From Ruminococcus sp. (GTDB lineage: Bacteria; Bacillota; Clostridia; Oscillospirales; Ruminococcaceae), in assembly GCA_021770655.1 (NCBI GenBank), contig JAETQO010000001.1, positions 62,001-126,000 on the forward strand: DNA of 64,000 nucleotides, written 5' to 3'. The position numbers were made by a program, and so were the translations under genes. Below, piece after piece: positions 9,523-16,592 of this stretch. The notes beneath the pieces are model-generated. The model did no database searches, was not told the DNA's origin, and worked only from the letters and a program-made list of their open reading frames with translations. The stretch's first letter is position 1, and each line of letters opens with the position of its first letter.

Positions 9523-9712
9523 TTAAGGCAACACTGCACAATTACCGCCTAACGGCTTTGTGAATGTCTAACTTGCCAATTTTCCGTTATCTTGCACAGA
9601 AACTCCTTGAAAGACACAAGTATTCCTGCGTCGTTTCTATACAATCTAACGAAAACTAACGAAAAATTTTCTGCGTTATTCGCACACAATAGTTGTGCGG
9701 TGTTACCTTAAA
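9523..9712 (-). repeat. TTAA-ended structured repeat, copy 1 (190 bp)
   Basis: The ends are inverted copies: TTAAGGCAACACTGCACAA at the left and TTGTGCGGTGTTACCTTAA at the right. The interior matches copies 2 and 3 nearly base for base. Strand is assigned as the one whose RNA folds with G-U pairs. This copy is longer than the others (190 against 179) because of an extra 11-base unit: CTAACGAAAA occurs twice in tandem around 9647-9666. It lies between the trkA promoter and the trkA SD, so it is transcribed in the structured orientation as part of the trkA leader. Confidence 0.85.
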
Positions 9713-9749
9713 TAATTATGATATGATCGTGCAATAAAAGACCAGTCTA

Positions 9750-9778
9750 ATTATATCACCTTTGTCATAGTGTGTCAA
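9750..9778 (-). promoter_or_regulatory. Consensus promoter of trkA-trkH
   Basis: On the minus strand, TTGACA (9778-9773), 17 bases, TATAAT (9755-9750). The predicted leader of about 280 nt contains repeat copy 1. Confidence 0.8.
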
Positions 9779-9836
9779 GAATTATATTAAACAAGATAAT
9801 GCGGAATGTTAATTACAATTTATTGTGCAAAAAAGC

Positions 9837-9865
9837 TTGACAAGTATTACAAAAAGTAGTATAAT
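9837..9865 (+). promoter_or_regulatory. Consensus promoter of tRNA-Leu
   Basis: TTGACA (9837-9842), a 17-base spacer, TATAAT (9860-9865), ending 17 bases before the tRNA. Confidence 0.85.
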
Positions 9866-9882
9866 AATTAAGCAATATTTTT

Positions 9883-9969
9883 GCCGCTGTGGCGGAACAG
9901 GCAGACGCAAGGGACTTAAAATCCCTCGGTAGCAATACCGTACCGGTTCAAGTCCGGTTAGCGGCACCA
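9883..9969 (+). tRNA. tRNA-Leu (anticodon UAA)
   Basis: An 87-base class II tRNA with a 7-bp acceptor stem (GCCGCTG / TAGCGGC, one wobble), D arm, anticodon stem AGGGA/TCCCT around loop CTTAAAA giving anticodon UAA, a long variable arm (TCGGTAGCAATACCGTA), T arm CCGGTTCAAGTCCGG, and encoded CCA after the discriminator A. It reads UUA codons. Confidence 0.97.
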
Positions 9970-9976
9970 GTCACTC

Positions 9977-10018
9977 GCCGTGACGGGCTTATCCCGTTAC
10001 GGCATTTTTGTATTTTTT
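9977..10018 (+). terminator. Terminator of tRNA-Leu
   Basis: An 11-bp stem (GCCGTGACGGG / CCCGTTACGGC, one wobble) with loop CTTAT, followed by a T-rich tract. Confidence 0.85.
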
Positions 10019-10071
10019 AGTTAGTTCCCGCTGAGAGAACTTTCATCTATTTTATAGTTACAATACATAAA

Positions 10072-10099
10072 AGCTCGATTTTATCGGGCTTTTTCTTTT
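10072..10099 (+). terminator. Short terminator-like hairpin
   Basis: An 8-bp stem AGCTCGAT / ATCGGGCT (one wobble) with a T3 loop and a T-rich tail. It may be a second terminator after the tRNA or belong to a lost gene. Confidence 0.5.
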
Positions 10100-10120
10100 A
10101 TCTGCTGAAGAATATGCAGA

Positions 10121-10193
10121 CAGACGCACTAGCCTTATGAACAGTTTTAAGGCTGCTTTCGGCTAAAATGCGCTGCCGTAATCAGTGCGTCTG
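10121..10193. repeat. Structured intergenic inverted repeat
   Basis: CAGACGCACT (10121-10130) pairs with AGTGCGTCTG (10184-10193). Inside sits a second hairpin, AGCCTTA ... TAAGGCT (10131-10154), and a small GC hairpin (GCTTTCGGC), which together could make a multi-branched fold. No T-tract follows and no known RNA class was recognised. Confidence 0.5.
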
Positions 10194-10220
10194 CCGGTTA
10201 TATATTCATATAAAGAAAAG

Positions 10221-10255
10221 ATCCGCAGGCAATCCTGCGGATTTTGTTGTTTTTA
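10221..10255. terminator. Bidirectional terminator at the edge of the recombinase remnant
   Basis: A perfect 9-bp stem ATCCGCAGG / CCTGCGGAT with loop CAAT. A T-rich tract follows on the plus strand, and on the minus strand (CTTTTCTT) just after the stop codon of the recombinase remnant. Confidence 0.7.
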
Positions 10256-10564
10256 TGCAATCTCCCAGTCATATTCCGGTTCAATAAACACGCTGACCGT
10301 TCCGTTGAATTCTCCGTTTATCTTGAATCTGATGTCTAGACTTTTATCTTAGTTCTGATGTATTAAAACCTTCTTGACCGGCATTCTCAGATTGATGTCT
10401 GATGTCGTGCCTTCGGATAAGCTTTCATCAAGTATCTGAGTTGTGTTTTTAAGCTGTTCTTTCCGTTGTTTGCATATCTTACTATATTCTCTCAGGTCGG
10501 CTTTTTCTTTACTCAATCCTTGACGATCTTGTTGTAGCGTTCGCTTTCTGCAAACGTAAACCAC
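10256..10564 (-). pseudogene. C-terminal remnant of a serine site-specific recombinase
   Basis: The minus strand encodes a Lys/Arg-rich coiled coil (ADLREYSKICKQRKEQLK), then DESLSEGTTSDINLRMPVKKVLIHQN, an in-frame TAA stop at about 10349, and then in the same frame LDIRFKINGEFNGTV ending at an EYDWEIA stop at 10256. Coiled coil, a 'VEKVLIH'-like strand, then an 'IRFKINGEF' strand is the usual C-terminal architecture of large serine recombinases of clostridial elements. The catalytic N-terminus is absent, so this is a dead fragment. A second fragment of the same coding region lies at 15527-15602 on the other side of the phosphonate module. Assignment to the serine recombinase family is by pattern and unconfirmed. 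Confidence 0.65.
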
Positions 10565-10727
10565 ATTCGCTGTACAGCAACGTGCAGACCGGATGGACAG
10601 TTCAAATTTGAGCTGTCCGTTTTACTTACATATTACAAAGGTTTCATTTGCTTTTGCTTGTTTTTACAGCAATAACATGATAAAATCAATATCCAAACAG
10701 CAAAAACAAGCAAAGGAGAATACAGTA

Positions 10728-11537
10728 ATGAATACTGATAAAATCAGTCTTGTCGTTTTCGATTGGGCAGGAACTACCGTTGATTACGGTTCATCCGCAC
10801 CGATGGTTGTATTTGAAAAGGTATTTGCCGAGGCTGGAATAAAACTCAGCCGCAGTGAGATCAACGGTCCTATGGGAATGGAAAAGAAAGCGCATATCCG
10901 CTCTTTGCTTTTACTGGAAACCGCTTCAAAGCAGTGGAAAGAAAAATACGGCAAAGCTTGGGACGAAAACGATGTTGAGATGCTTTACGAAAAATTTGAG
11001 GATACACTTGCAAAGGTCGTTGCAGAATATAGTGTTCCTATTGAAGGCGTTACCGAAACAGTTGAAAAACTCAGGAAAATGAATATTAAGATTGGCTCGA
11101 CGACAGGTTACACATCAGAGATGATGGAAAATGTTATTCCTCGTGCAGAATCGGCCGGATATTCGCCTGACTGTGTAGTGACTCCTGATATAACAGGAAT
11201 GGGCAGACCGTCACCGTTTATGCTTTACGAATGTATGAGATTATTCGGTGTTTATCCTGCAAAGCTTGTTGTAAAGGTCGGCGATACAGTTACCGATATT
11301 GCAGAGGGTAAAAATGCGGGAGCGTGGAGCATAGGTATTCTTAAAGGTTCTAATCTTCTCGGACTTACGGAATATGAATACAACGCTCTGTCCGCCGAAG
11401 AACTTGCAGAATATAAAGCAAAAGCAAGGCAGAAATATCTTGATGCAGGTGCAGATATGGTGATTGACAGTATAGGAGAGATGCCGAATGTCATAGAGGA
11501 AATCAACCGCAAGCTTGAAAGGAGTGCAGACAATTGA
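10728..11537 (+). CDS. phnX: Phosphonoacetaldehyde hydrolase (phosphonatase)
   Basis: Hydrolyses phosphonoacetaldehyde to acetaldehyde and phosphate, the C-P bond-breaking step of 2-aminoethylphosphonate use. The 269-residue protein is a HAD-superfamily member with the PhnX-specific features: nucleophile Asp12 in VVFDWAGTTVDYG, Schiff-base Lys53 in GPMGMEKKAHIR, a GSTTGYTSEMM motif II, and VKVGDTVTDIAEG for Mg2+ binding. The ATG at 10728 has an AAGGAGA SD; the longer open frame upstream has none. It opens the phosphonate module. The partner transaminase PhnW, which would make its substrate, is not present. A truncated alcohol dehydrogenase follows in the same frame directly after the TGA stop. 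Confidence 0.95.
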   Translation: MNTDKISLVVFDWAGTTVDYGSSAPMVVFEKVFAEAGIKLSRSEINGPMGMEKKAHIRSLLLLETASKQWKEKYGKAWDENDVEMLYEKFEDTLAKVVAEYSVPIEGVTETVEKLRKMNIKIGSTTGYTSEMMENVIPRAESAGYSPDCVVTPDITGMGRPSPFMLYECMRLFGVYPAKLVVKVGDTVTDIAEGKNAGAWSIGILKGSNLLGLTEYEYNALSAEELAEYKAKARQKYLDAGADMVIDSIGEMPNVIEEINRKLERSADN

Positions 11538-12077
11538 ACAGCTCACGCTATTGAAAGCTACTGGGCAAACGGCTCAAATATTATTTCAAAGGCATTGGCT
11601 CTGGGCGCAGTAAGGACTATAATGGGACATATTGATTCGCTTCTTGATGGAGAAAAAAACGCGCACGCATACATGGCACAGGGCAGCGTGACAGCAGGAA
11701 TGGCTTTCAGCTCCACTAAAACTACAGCTTGTCACTCAATTTCATATCCCCTGACTATGAAGCACGGTATTCCTCACGGTACGGCGGTAAGTATGCTGCT
11801 TGCCTCTGTTATGGAGATAAACAGTTCTTCCGTTGCCGACTACAACTCTCTTCTTGATGCGCTTGGAGTAAACAGCGCAGAGGAGCTGGGAGTCAAGATA
11901 AGAAATATCCTTACACGTGCAGAGATACCTTGCTCCTTGAAAGCATGGGGAGTAAAAAAGGACGAGCTTCCCTGTCTTGCCGCACTTGGCATTACAAAAG
12001 GAAGAGCCGATAATAATCCTGTTGAATTTACGGAAGAAACTATTCTTTCCGTACTTGAAAAAATATACACTGAGTGA
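11538..12077 (+). pseudogene. Truncated iron-containing alcohol dehydrogenase (phosphonoacetaldehyde reductase-like)
   Basis: The translated frame immediately after the phnX stop begins TAHAIESYWANGSN, which is the middle of a group III alcohol dehydrogenase, and continues through the iron-ligand region ACHSISYPLTMKHGIPHG to a normal C-terminus (LEKIYTE). The first half of the protein (about 190 residues with the GGGS cofactor site) is missing, and no start with a good SD is present (a TTG at 11595 is the first candidate). The junction therefore looks like a deletion fusing the end of phnX to the dehydrogenase interior. Phosphonoacetaldehyde reductases of this family neighbour phn genes in other bacteria. 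About 180 codons remain open, so the loss may be recent. Confidence 0.75.
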
Positions 12078-12098
12078 TCGAAAAGGAGTAAAAAAGTT

Positions 12099-13037
12099 AT
12101 GAAAAAGAATATCAAGCGTTATATTTGTGCAATTACAGCGGCTATGTGTATTTCTGCGTTCGCTACAGGCTGTTCTGATACAGCTGAGCCGAAAGCATCT
12201 TCCGCAGGCGGTGAGGACGGCGTATTTACTATTGCCTATGCTCCCAATGAATCAACCGATCAGAGCACAGATGCAAGAAACGGTCTTGCAAAGGATCTTG
12301 AAGAGCTTCTCGGATGCGAGGTTGAGGAAATTCAGGCGAGTGATTACAATGCAATCATTGAGGCGCTCAGAACAGGTAAAGCAGACATGGCTTATATGGG
12401 AGCTCTTGCACTGGCGTTGGGTTCGGAAAGATCCGAAATTGAACCTATCGTTATGAATGCAGAGGACGGCGACCGTGAAAAAGCCGTATATCATTCTGTA
12501 CTTATCACTTCGTCTTCAAATTCTGAAATAAACAGCATTAACGATATAAAGGGAAAAACAATGGCATTTGTTGATCCTGATTCCACTTCGGGCAACCTTG
12601 TTCCTACTGCAGAAATAATGAAAGCATTTCCCGATGAGGACCTCAATTCTGAAAAACTGCATACTAACGGAGATTTCTTTGAAGCTGTAAGCTTTTCGGG
12701 TTCTCATCAGGCAGGACTTCAGGCTGTGATCAAGGGTGACGTTGATGTCGTTCCGATTTCAGATCAGATACTTGCATCCGAAATATCAAAGGGCAGCGCA
12801 AATGAAGGTGACGTGAAAATTATTCACCAATCCGGAGCTATTCCGGCTGAGGCAATGGTAGTTGCAAAGTCTGTTGATGATGAAACACGCAAGAAGCTGA
12901 CAGATTTCCTTGTAGCATATGATAATCAGGCATACTTTACCGATGTAATTAAAAAGGACAATGCAAGATTTATCGCTTGCAGCATAGATGATTATAAGGA
13001 TATTATCGAACTGAATAATATCATCAACAACGAATAA
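12099..13037 (+). CDS. phnD: Phosphonate ABC transporter substrate-binding lipoprotein
   Basis: The extracytoplasmic binding protein of a phosphonate importer. It has 312 residues: a lipoprotein signal peptide with lipobox AFATGC (Cys at about residue 25), then a PhnD/TauA-type periplasmic fold with FTIAYAPNESTDQSTDARNG at the ligand pocket and the family blocks ADMAYMGALALAL and AFVDPDSTSGNLVPTAEIM. The STSGN serine/threonine loop is the typical phosphonate-contacting segment. The start follows an AAAAGGAG SD. It is followed by phnC and two phnE genes with tight spacing, a complete importer. With PhnX present, 2-aminoethylphosphonate or a related phosphonate is the likely substrate. Confidence 0.92.
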   Translation: MKKNIKRYICAITAAMCISAFATGCSDTAEPKASSAGGEDGVFTIAYAPNESTDQSTDARNGLAKDLEELLGCEVEEIQASDYNAIIEALRTGKADMAYMGALALALGSERSEIEPIVMNAEDGDREKAVYHSVLITSSSNSEINSINDIKGKTMAFVDPDSTSGNLVPTAEIMKAFPDEDLNSEKLHTNGDFFEAVSFSGSHQAGLQAVIKGDVDVVPISDQILASEISKGSANEGDVKIIHQSGAIPAEAMVVAKSVDDETRKKLTDFLVAYDNQAYFTDVIKKDNARFIACSIDDYKDIIELNNIINNE

Positions 13038-13055
13038 TTATCTGCGGTGAAACAA

Positions 13056-13838
13056 ATGGATAGTATTTTAAAGTTTGACAATGTATCAAAGATCTATTCC
13101 AATGGTACACAGGCACTGAAAAATGTATCATTCAGCGTAAACGAGGGAGAGTTTATCTCTGTTATCGGGCCTTCCGGTTCGGGGAAATCTACAATACTTC
13201 GTTCGATTAACAAGCTTATTGATATAAGCTCCGGAGAGATATATTTTGACGGAGATACCGTTTCGGTGCAGAAGGGTAAAAATCTTCGTCATATGCGCAG
13301 GAAAATTGGAATGATATTTCAGAATTATAACCTTGTGTACAGTCTTTCGGTACTTCAAAATGTACTGCACGGCTGCCTCGGCTATATGAATGGAATCAGC
13401 GGAGTTTTAGGTAATTATTCCGAAGAGGACAAGAAAAGGGCGCTCTCGCTTCTTCAGGAACTGGGTATGAAGCAATTCTGTTACAATAGAGCCTCCGATC
13501 TGTCGGGCGGACAGAAGCAGCGTGTCGGAATAGCAAGAGCAATAATGCAGAATCCCAAGCTTTTGCTTTGCGATGAGCCTATCGCTTCCCTCGATCCGTC
13601 AAGCGCCAAAACAATAATGGATCTTCTCAAGGATATGACCCATAAAAGAAACATCGCCTGCATAGTTAATCTTCATCAGCTTGATGCGGCATTAAAATAT
13701 TCTACCCGCATAATCGGACTGTCAAAGGGTACGGTCATATTTGACGGTGCTCCGTCCGAAATGACAGACGACGTTATAGAGAGCATTTACGGTACATCAC
13801 GTGAAAATCTGATGATGGGAGGCGCTGAGAATGAATAA
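13056..13838 (+). CDS. phnC: Phosphonate ABC transporter ATP-binding protein
   Basis: The ATPase of the phosphonate importer. The 260-residue protein has Walker A GPSGSGKST, Q-loop IFQNYNLV, signature LSGGQKQR and Walker B LLLCDEPIASLDP, followed by the PhnC-type H-loop NLHQLDAALKY. The ATG at 13056 is chosen over the upstream in-frame GTG at 13047 because a GGTG SD-like element sits six bases before it and the protein then opens at MDSILKFDNVSKIY as usual. It overlaps the downstream permease by eight bases, which indicates translational coupling. Confidence 0.93.
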   Translation: MDSILKFDNVSKIYSNGTQALKNVSFSVNEGEFISVIGPSGSGKSTILRSINKLIDISSGEIYFDGDTVSVQKGKNLRHMRRKIGMIFQNYNLVYSLSVLQNVLHGCLGYMNGISGVLGNYSEEDKKRALSLLQELGMKQFCYNRASDLSGGQKQRVGIARAIMQNPKLLLCDEPIASLDPSSAKTIMDLLKDMTHKRNIACIVNLHQLDAALKYSTRIIGLSKGTVIFDGAPSEMTDDVIESIYGTSRENLMMGGAENE

Positions 13839-14631
13839 AAAAATTCCTGTTATCGCCAAAAACCAGAAAATAGTTTATACTGCTTTTATTATAGTGGCAA
13901 TAATTTTGTTCGTCCTCACTTCTCTTTATACGAAATTCAACATTTTCACGCTTTTAAAAAACAGTGATGAATTCTGGTCTTTTATCGTCAACGATTTTCT
14001 TCCTCCTGCACTACCGAAAGCAAGCAGTATAGGCGGTGTGCTTTCAAGTGTTCTTGTGACTCTTGCTCTTGCAATGGCATCAACTACCGTTGCGGCAATT
14101 CTTGCTTTTTTCGTTGCACTTTTCGGAAGTGAAAAAATCTCACCGTTTCCGAAGCTTGCAAAATATGTTAGAGCTGTTGCAACCTTTCTGCGAAATATTC
14201 CTGCGCTTGTATGGGCGTTTATACTGTTTTCATCACTTGGAATAGGAACAGGAGTAGGCTTTGTAGCGTTGTGCATCACCAGCTTTGCATTTATGGTAAG
14301 AGCATTTGTAGAAACTATGGACGATGTATCCAACGACAGCGTGGAAAGTCTGCTTACAGTGGGTGCAGGCTTTCCGCAGAGAGTTGCTCAGGCTATTGTG
14401 CCTTCATGTCTGAGCGGATTTCTGTCGTGGTTTCTCTACTGTATTGAGGTCAATATCAGAGCTTCAACCATTGTCGGAATGGTCGGTGGCGGAGGAGTCG
14501 GTTTAACGTTGTTTTCGTACATAAAGGGCTTTCAGTACGATGTTGCGCTTAGTATTATTCTGCTGATAGCATTGATGATAATCGTTGTTGACCGCATTAC
14601 TGCAATGCTTAGAAAGGAGCTTCAGAAATAA
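13831..14631 (+). CDS. phnE: Phosphonate ABC transporter permease (first PhnE)
   Basis: A 266-residue membrane protein with about six transmembrane segments and the ABC permease coupling loop: the EAA-type stretch ESLLTVGAGFPQRVAQAIVPS followed by the characteristic NIRASTIVGMVGGGGVGLTLF. This GGGGVG block and the position beside PhnC and PhnD identify PhnE. It overlaps phnC by eight bases and the second permease by one (ATG inside TAATGG). Two separate PhnE-type subunits probably form the heterodimeric channel. Confidence 0.9.
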   Translation: MNKKIPVIAKNQKIVYTAFIIVAIILFVLTSLYTKFNIFTLLKNSDEFWSFIVNDFLPPALPKASSIGGVLSSVLVTLALAMASTTVAAILAFFVALFGSEKISPFPKLAKYVRAVATFLRNIPALVWAFILFSSLGIGTGVGFVALCITSFAFMVRAFVETMDDVSNDSVESLLTVGAGFPQRVAQAIVPSCLSGFLSWFLYCIEVNIRASTIVGMVGGGGVGLTLFSYIKGFQYDVALSIILLIALMIIVVDRITAMLRKELQK

Positions 14632-15467
14632 TGGAAAATACGCTTACAAATTCAGATATATACACAGATTCCGGCAATCTGTCACCTCGGAAAATTACTG
14701 TGGGCTGCAAGGATAAAAACAAATTTATACCGAGATTCATGATAGGAGTACTTTTACTTGCAGTAGTAAGCCTTGTATATCTTAATATAGACTGGCTGAA
14801 AATAGCCGGAAGGATTCCACAGATAGGTACAGTATTCTTCAAGCTTGCACATTTTGATTTCGGAAATATCGGACTTATCGGCAGCGCAATATTGGAAACA
14901 GTATCAATTGCGGTTTTATCGCTTCTTTATAGTCTTGTTCTTGGAATAGTTTTCGGAATGCTGGCTGCAAGAAATATTACAAAAATAAAATGGTTTTCCG
15001 TGGCAACACAGTCATTTTTCACCTTCCTGCGTGCTGTTCCAACGCCTATTTGGGTACTTCTGATGCTTGTCTGTCTCGGAATGGGTCCGGAAGCAGGCGT
15101 TGCAGGTCTGTGTGTTCATACAACTGCATTTTTTACCAAATCCTTTGCACAGAGCTTTGAAAGCATATCTGATGAAACGTTAGAAGCTTTGGAGGTCACA
15201 GGAACCGGAAGATTGAGCGTATTTACAAATGCTGTTATTCCTGCAGCGTTCTCACAGATCATTGCTTGGACAGGTATGCGTCTGGAAACAAACTTTTCCG
15301 AATGTGCAATTCTCGGTATGGTAGGTGCAGGCGGTGTAGGCTTTGTAATTTCCCGAAATCTTCAGAATTATCAATACGGAACGGCAGGACTGGCAATTCT
15401 GTTTGTATTCATTATTGCATATCTGATAGAAAGATTATTTGTGGCAATCAAGAAGAAAATACAGTAA
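14631..15467 (+). CDS. phnE: Phosphonate ABC transporter permease (second PhnE)
   Basis: A 278-residue PhnE-family permease with a longer cytoplasmic N-terminus (about 40 residues) than the first. Transmembrane segments follow, then the coupling region EALEVTGTGRLSVFTNAVIPA and NFSECAILGMVGAGGVGFVIS. It overlaps the first permease by one base. The operon ends at a terminator six bases downstream. The two permeases share family blocks but are clearly diverged, so this is an old duplication within the module. Confidence 0.9.
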   Translation: MENTLTNSDIYTDSGNLSPRKITVGCKDKNKFIPRFMIGVLLLAVVSLVYLNIDWLKIAGRIPQIGTVFFKLAHFDFGNIGLIGSAILETVSIAVLSLLYSLVLGIVFGMLAARNITKIKWFSVATQSFFTFLRAVPTPIWVLLMLVCLGMGPEAGVAGLCVHTTAFFTKSFAQSFESISDETLEALEVTGTGRLSVFTNAVIPAAFSQIIAWTGMRLETNFSECAILGMVGAGGVGFVISRNLQNYQYGTAGLAILFVFIIAYLIERLFVAIKKKIQ

Positions 15468-15472
15468 AATCA

Positions 15473-15508
15473 ACCGAATTTCCAGAATCAAAAACGGGAA
15501 TTCGGTTT
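15473..15508 (+). terminator. Terminator of the phosphonate module
   Basis: An 11-base stem (ACCGAATTTCC / GGGAATTCGGT, one wobble) with a 12-base loop and a T6 tract. Confidence 0.8.
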
Positions 15509-15526
15509 TTTCTCGAAAATGTTGAT

Positions 15527-15602
15527 TTAAGCTGTTCTTTCCGCTGCTTGCATATCTTATCATATTCACGCAAGTCGGCGATTCGCTCTACTAACAGGTG
15601 AG
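15527..15602 (-). pseudogene. Second fragment of the recombinase gene
   Basis: The minus strand encodes LLVERIADLREYDKICKQ followed by RKEQLKS, matching the 10256-10564 remnant (ADLREYSKICKQRKEQLK) at protein level and at most bases over about 50 bp. It is only about 25 codons long. The two fragments have the same orientation and flank the phosphonate module, about 5.1 kb apart. Confidence 0.7.
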
Positions 15603-15648
15603 TGACCATATAGTTATTGTTTTATTTTACATAAAACTTGCTTTTTTA

Positions 15649-15677
15649 TTGAACATCTGATAAAAATATGATAAAAT
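15649..15677 (+). promoter_or_regulatory. Probable promoter of the AraC-family gene
   Basis: TTGAAC (15649-15654), 17 bases, TAAAAT (15672-15677), 22 bases before the GTG start. Confidence 0.6.
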
Positions 15678-15699
15678 ATAAGCAGGAGGAGGGAGTGCC

Positions 15700-16503
15700 G
15701 TGAGTATTATAGAACATTTCTGCGAATATGAGGATATTCCTCAGTGCTTTTCAGAAGATAGGCATACAAGCTGCGAATTTTTGTATTTGCGCGAGGGAAG
15801 CATCGATCTTCATTGCGGTGAAGACGTATATCATATAAATGATTCTATGATTTATCTGATACCGAGCGGCGTTATGCATCTGCCGGAGCTGAAAAGGCAT
15901 GACATTTACAAGCGCACGCTGGTCTTTGTCAATCCGTGGTCATATTGCGGTATATATTTTTCGCCGATGCCCTGTGATATACTTATGGGAGTTTCCGTGA
16001 TGAAACCGCTTGTTGCAAAGGACGATTTCGGCTGCGTCGGGTTACTAAGGAAGTTAAAGTGCGAGCTTGATAAGAACGATCCTTTGTGCGATGATATGGT
16101 AATGAGCATTGTAACCGAGATACTTGTTAATATAGCAAGACAAAATCCCGATATGTTTGCTTTGAAGGAAAAACCAAACTTTATTGTTGCACAGGCAAGA
16201 AAATATCTGTTGGATCATTGTACCGAGCCGGTGAAAATATCTGAACTTGCGGACAGATTTTACATAAACAAATACTATTTCAGTCATATTTTCAGAGAGC
16301 AGGCAGGAATGTCCCCACGGCAGTTTCTAACCTTTTGCCGTGTATCAAAAGCGTACAATCTGCTTCTGGAAACGGATATGCAGCTTACCGAAATATCTCA
16401 GATATGCGGTTTTTCAAGTCCGAGCGATTTATCAAAAAAATTCCGCGAGCGTTTTGGAGTATCGCCTTCCGAGATGAGAAAAAAGACAAGTAATATTCAA
16501 TGA
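15700..16503 (+). CDS. AraC-family transcriptional regulator with cupin sensor domain
   Basis: A 267-residue DNA-binding regulator. Residues 1-100 form a cupin-like effector domain (FLYLREGSIDLHCGEDVYHI ... MIYLIPSGVMH). Residues about 165-265 are the double helix-turn-helix AraC domain: ISELADRFYINKYYFSHIFREQ and LTEISQICGFSSPSDLSKKFRERFGVSPSEMRK. The start is GTG, supported by a strong AGGAGGAGGGAG SD. It lies directly upstream of and codirectional with the GH59 gene, so control of that glycosidase by a sugar is the simplest guess; the phosphonate module upstream is the other candidate target. Confidence 0.88.
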   Translation: MSIIEHFCEYEDIPQCFSEDRHTSCEFLYLREGSIDLHCGEDVYHINDSMIYLIPSGVMHLPELKRHDIYKRTLVFVNPWSYCGIYFSPMPCDILMGVSVMKPLVAKDDFGCVGLLRKLKCELDKNDPLCDDMVMSIVTEILVNIARQNPDMFALKEKPNFIVAQARKYLLDHCTEPVKISELADRFYINKYYFSHIFREQAGMSPRQFLTFCRVSKAYNLLLETDMQLTEISQICGFSSPSDLSKKFRERFGVSPSEMRKKTSNIQ

Positions 16504-16521
16504 AAAGCAATTCCTTTATAG

Positions 16522-16572
16522 TATTTATTTATATTAAGTGATATGCTGTTATTAGCATGATATAAATAAATA
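16522..16572. promoter_or_regulatory. Perfect 13-bp inverted repeat upstream of the GH59 gene
   Basis: TATTTATTTATAT (16522-16534) and ATATAAATAAATA (16560-16572) are exact inverted copies. Inside is a smaller hairpin (ATGCT / AGCAT). It ends 20 bases before the GH59 ATG, so it could be an operator, or a leader hairpin close to the SD (ACGGAG). Confidence 0.5.
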
Positions 16573-16592
16573 TTGAACGGAGTTGGTTTATT

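Noticed and set aside
11595-12077. A stand-alone 160-codon ORF with a TTG start
   Set aside because: Homologous sequence extends upstream of the TTG in frame to 11538 (HAIESYWANGSN), the start has no good SD, and the first half of the enzyme is missing, so it is recorded as a truncated gene.
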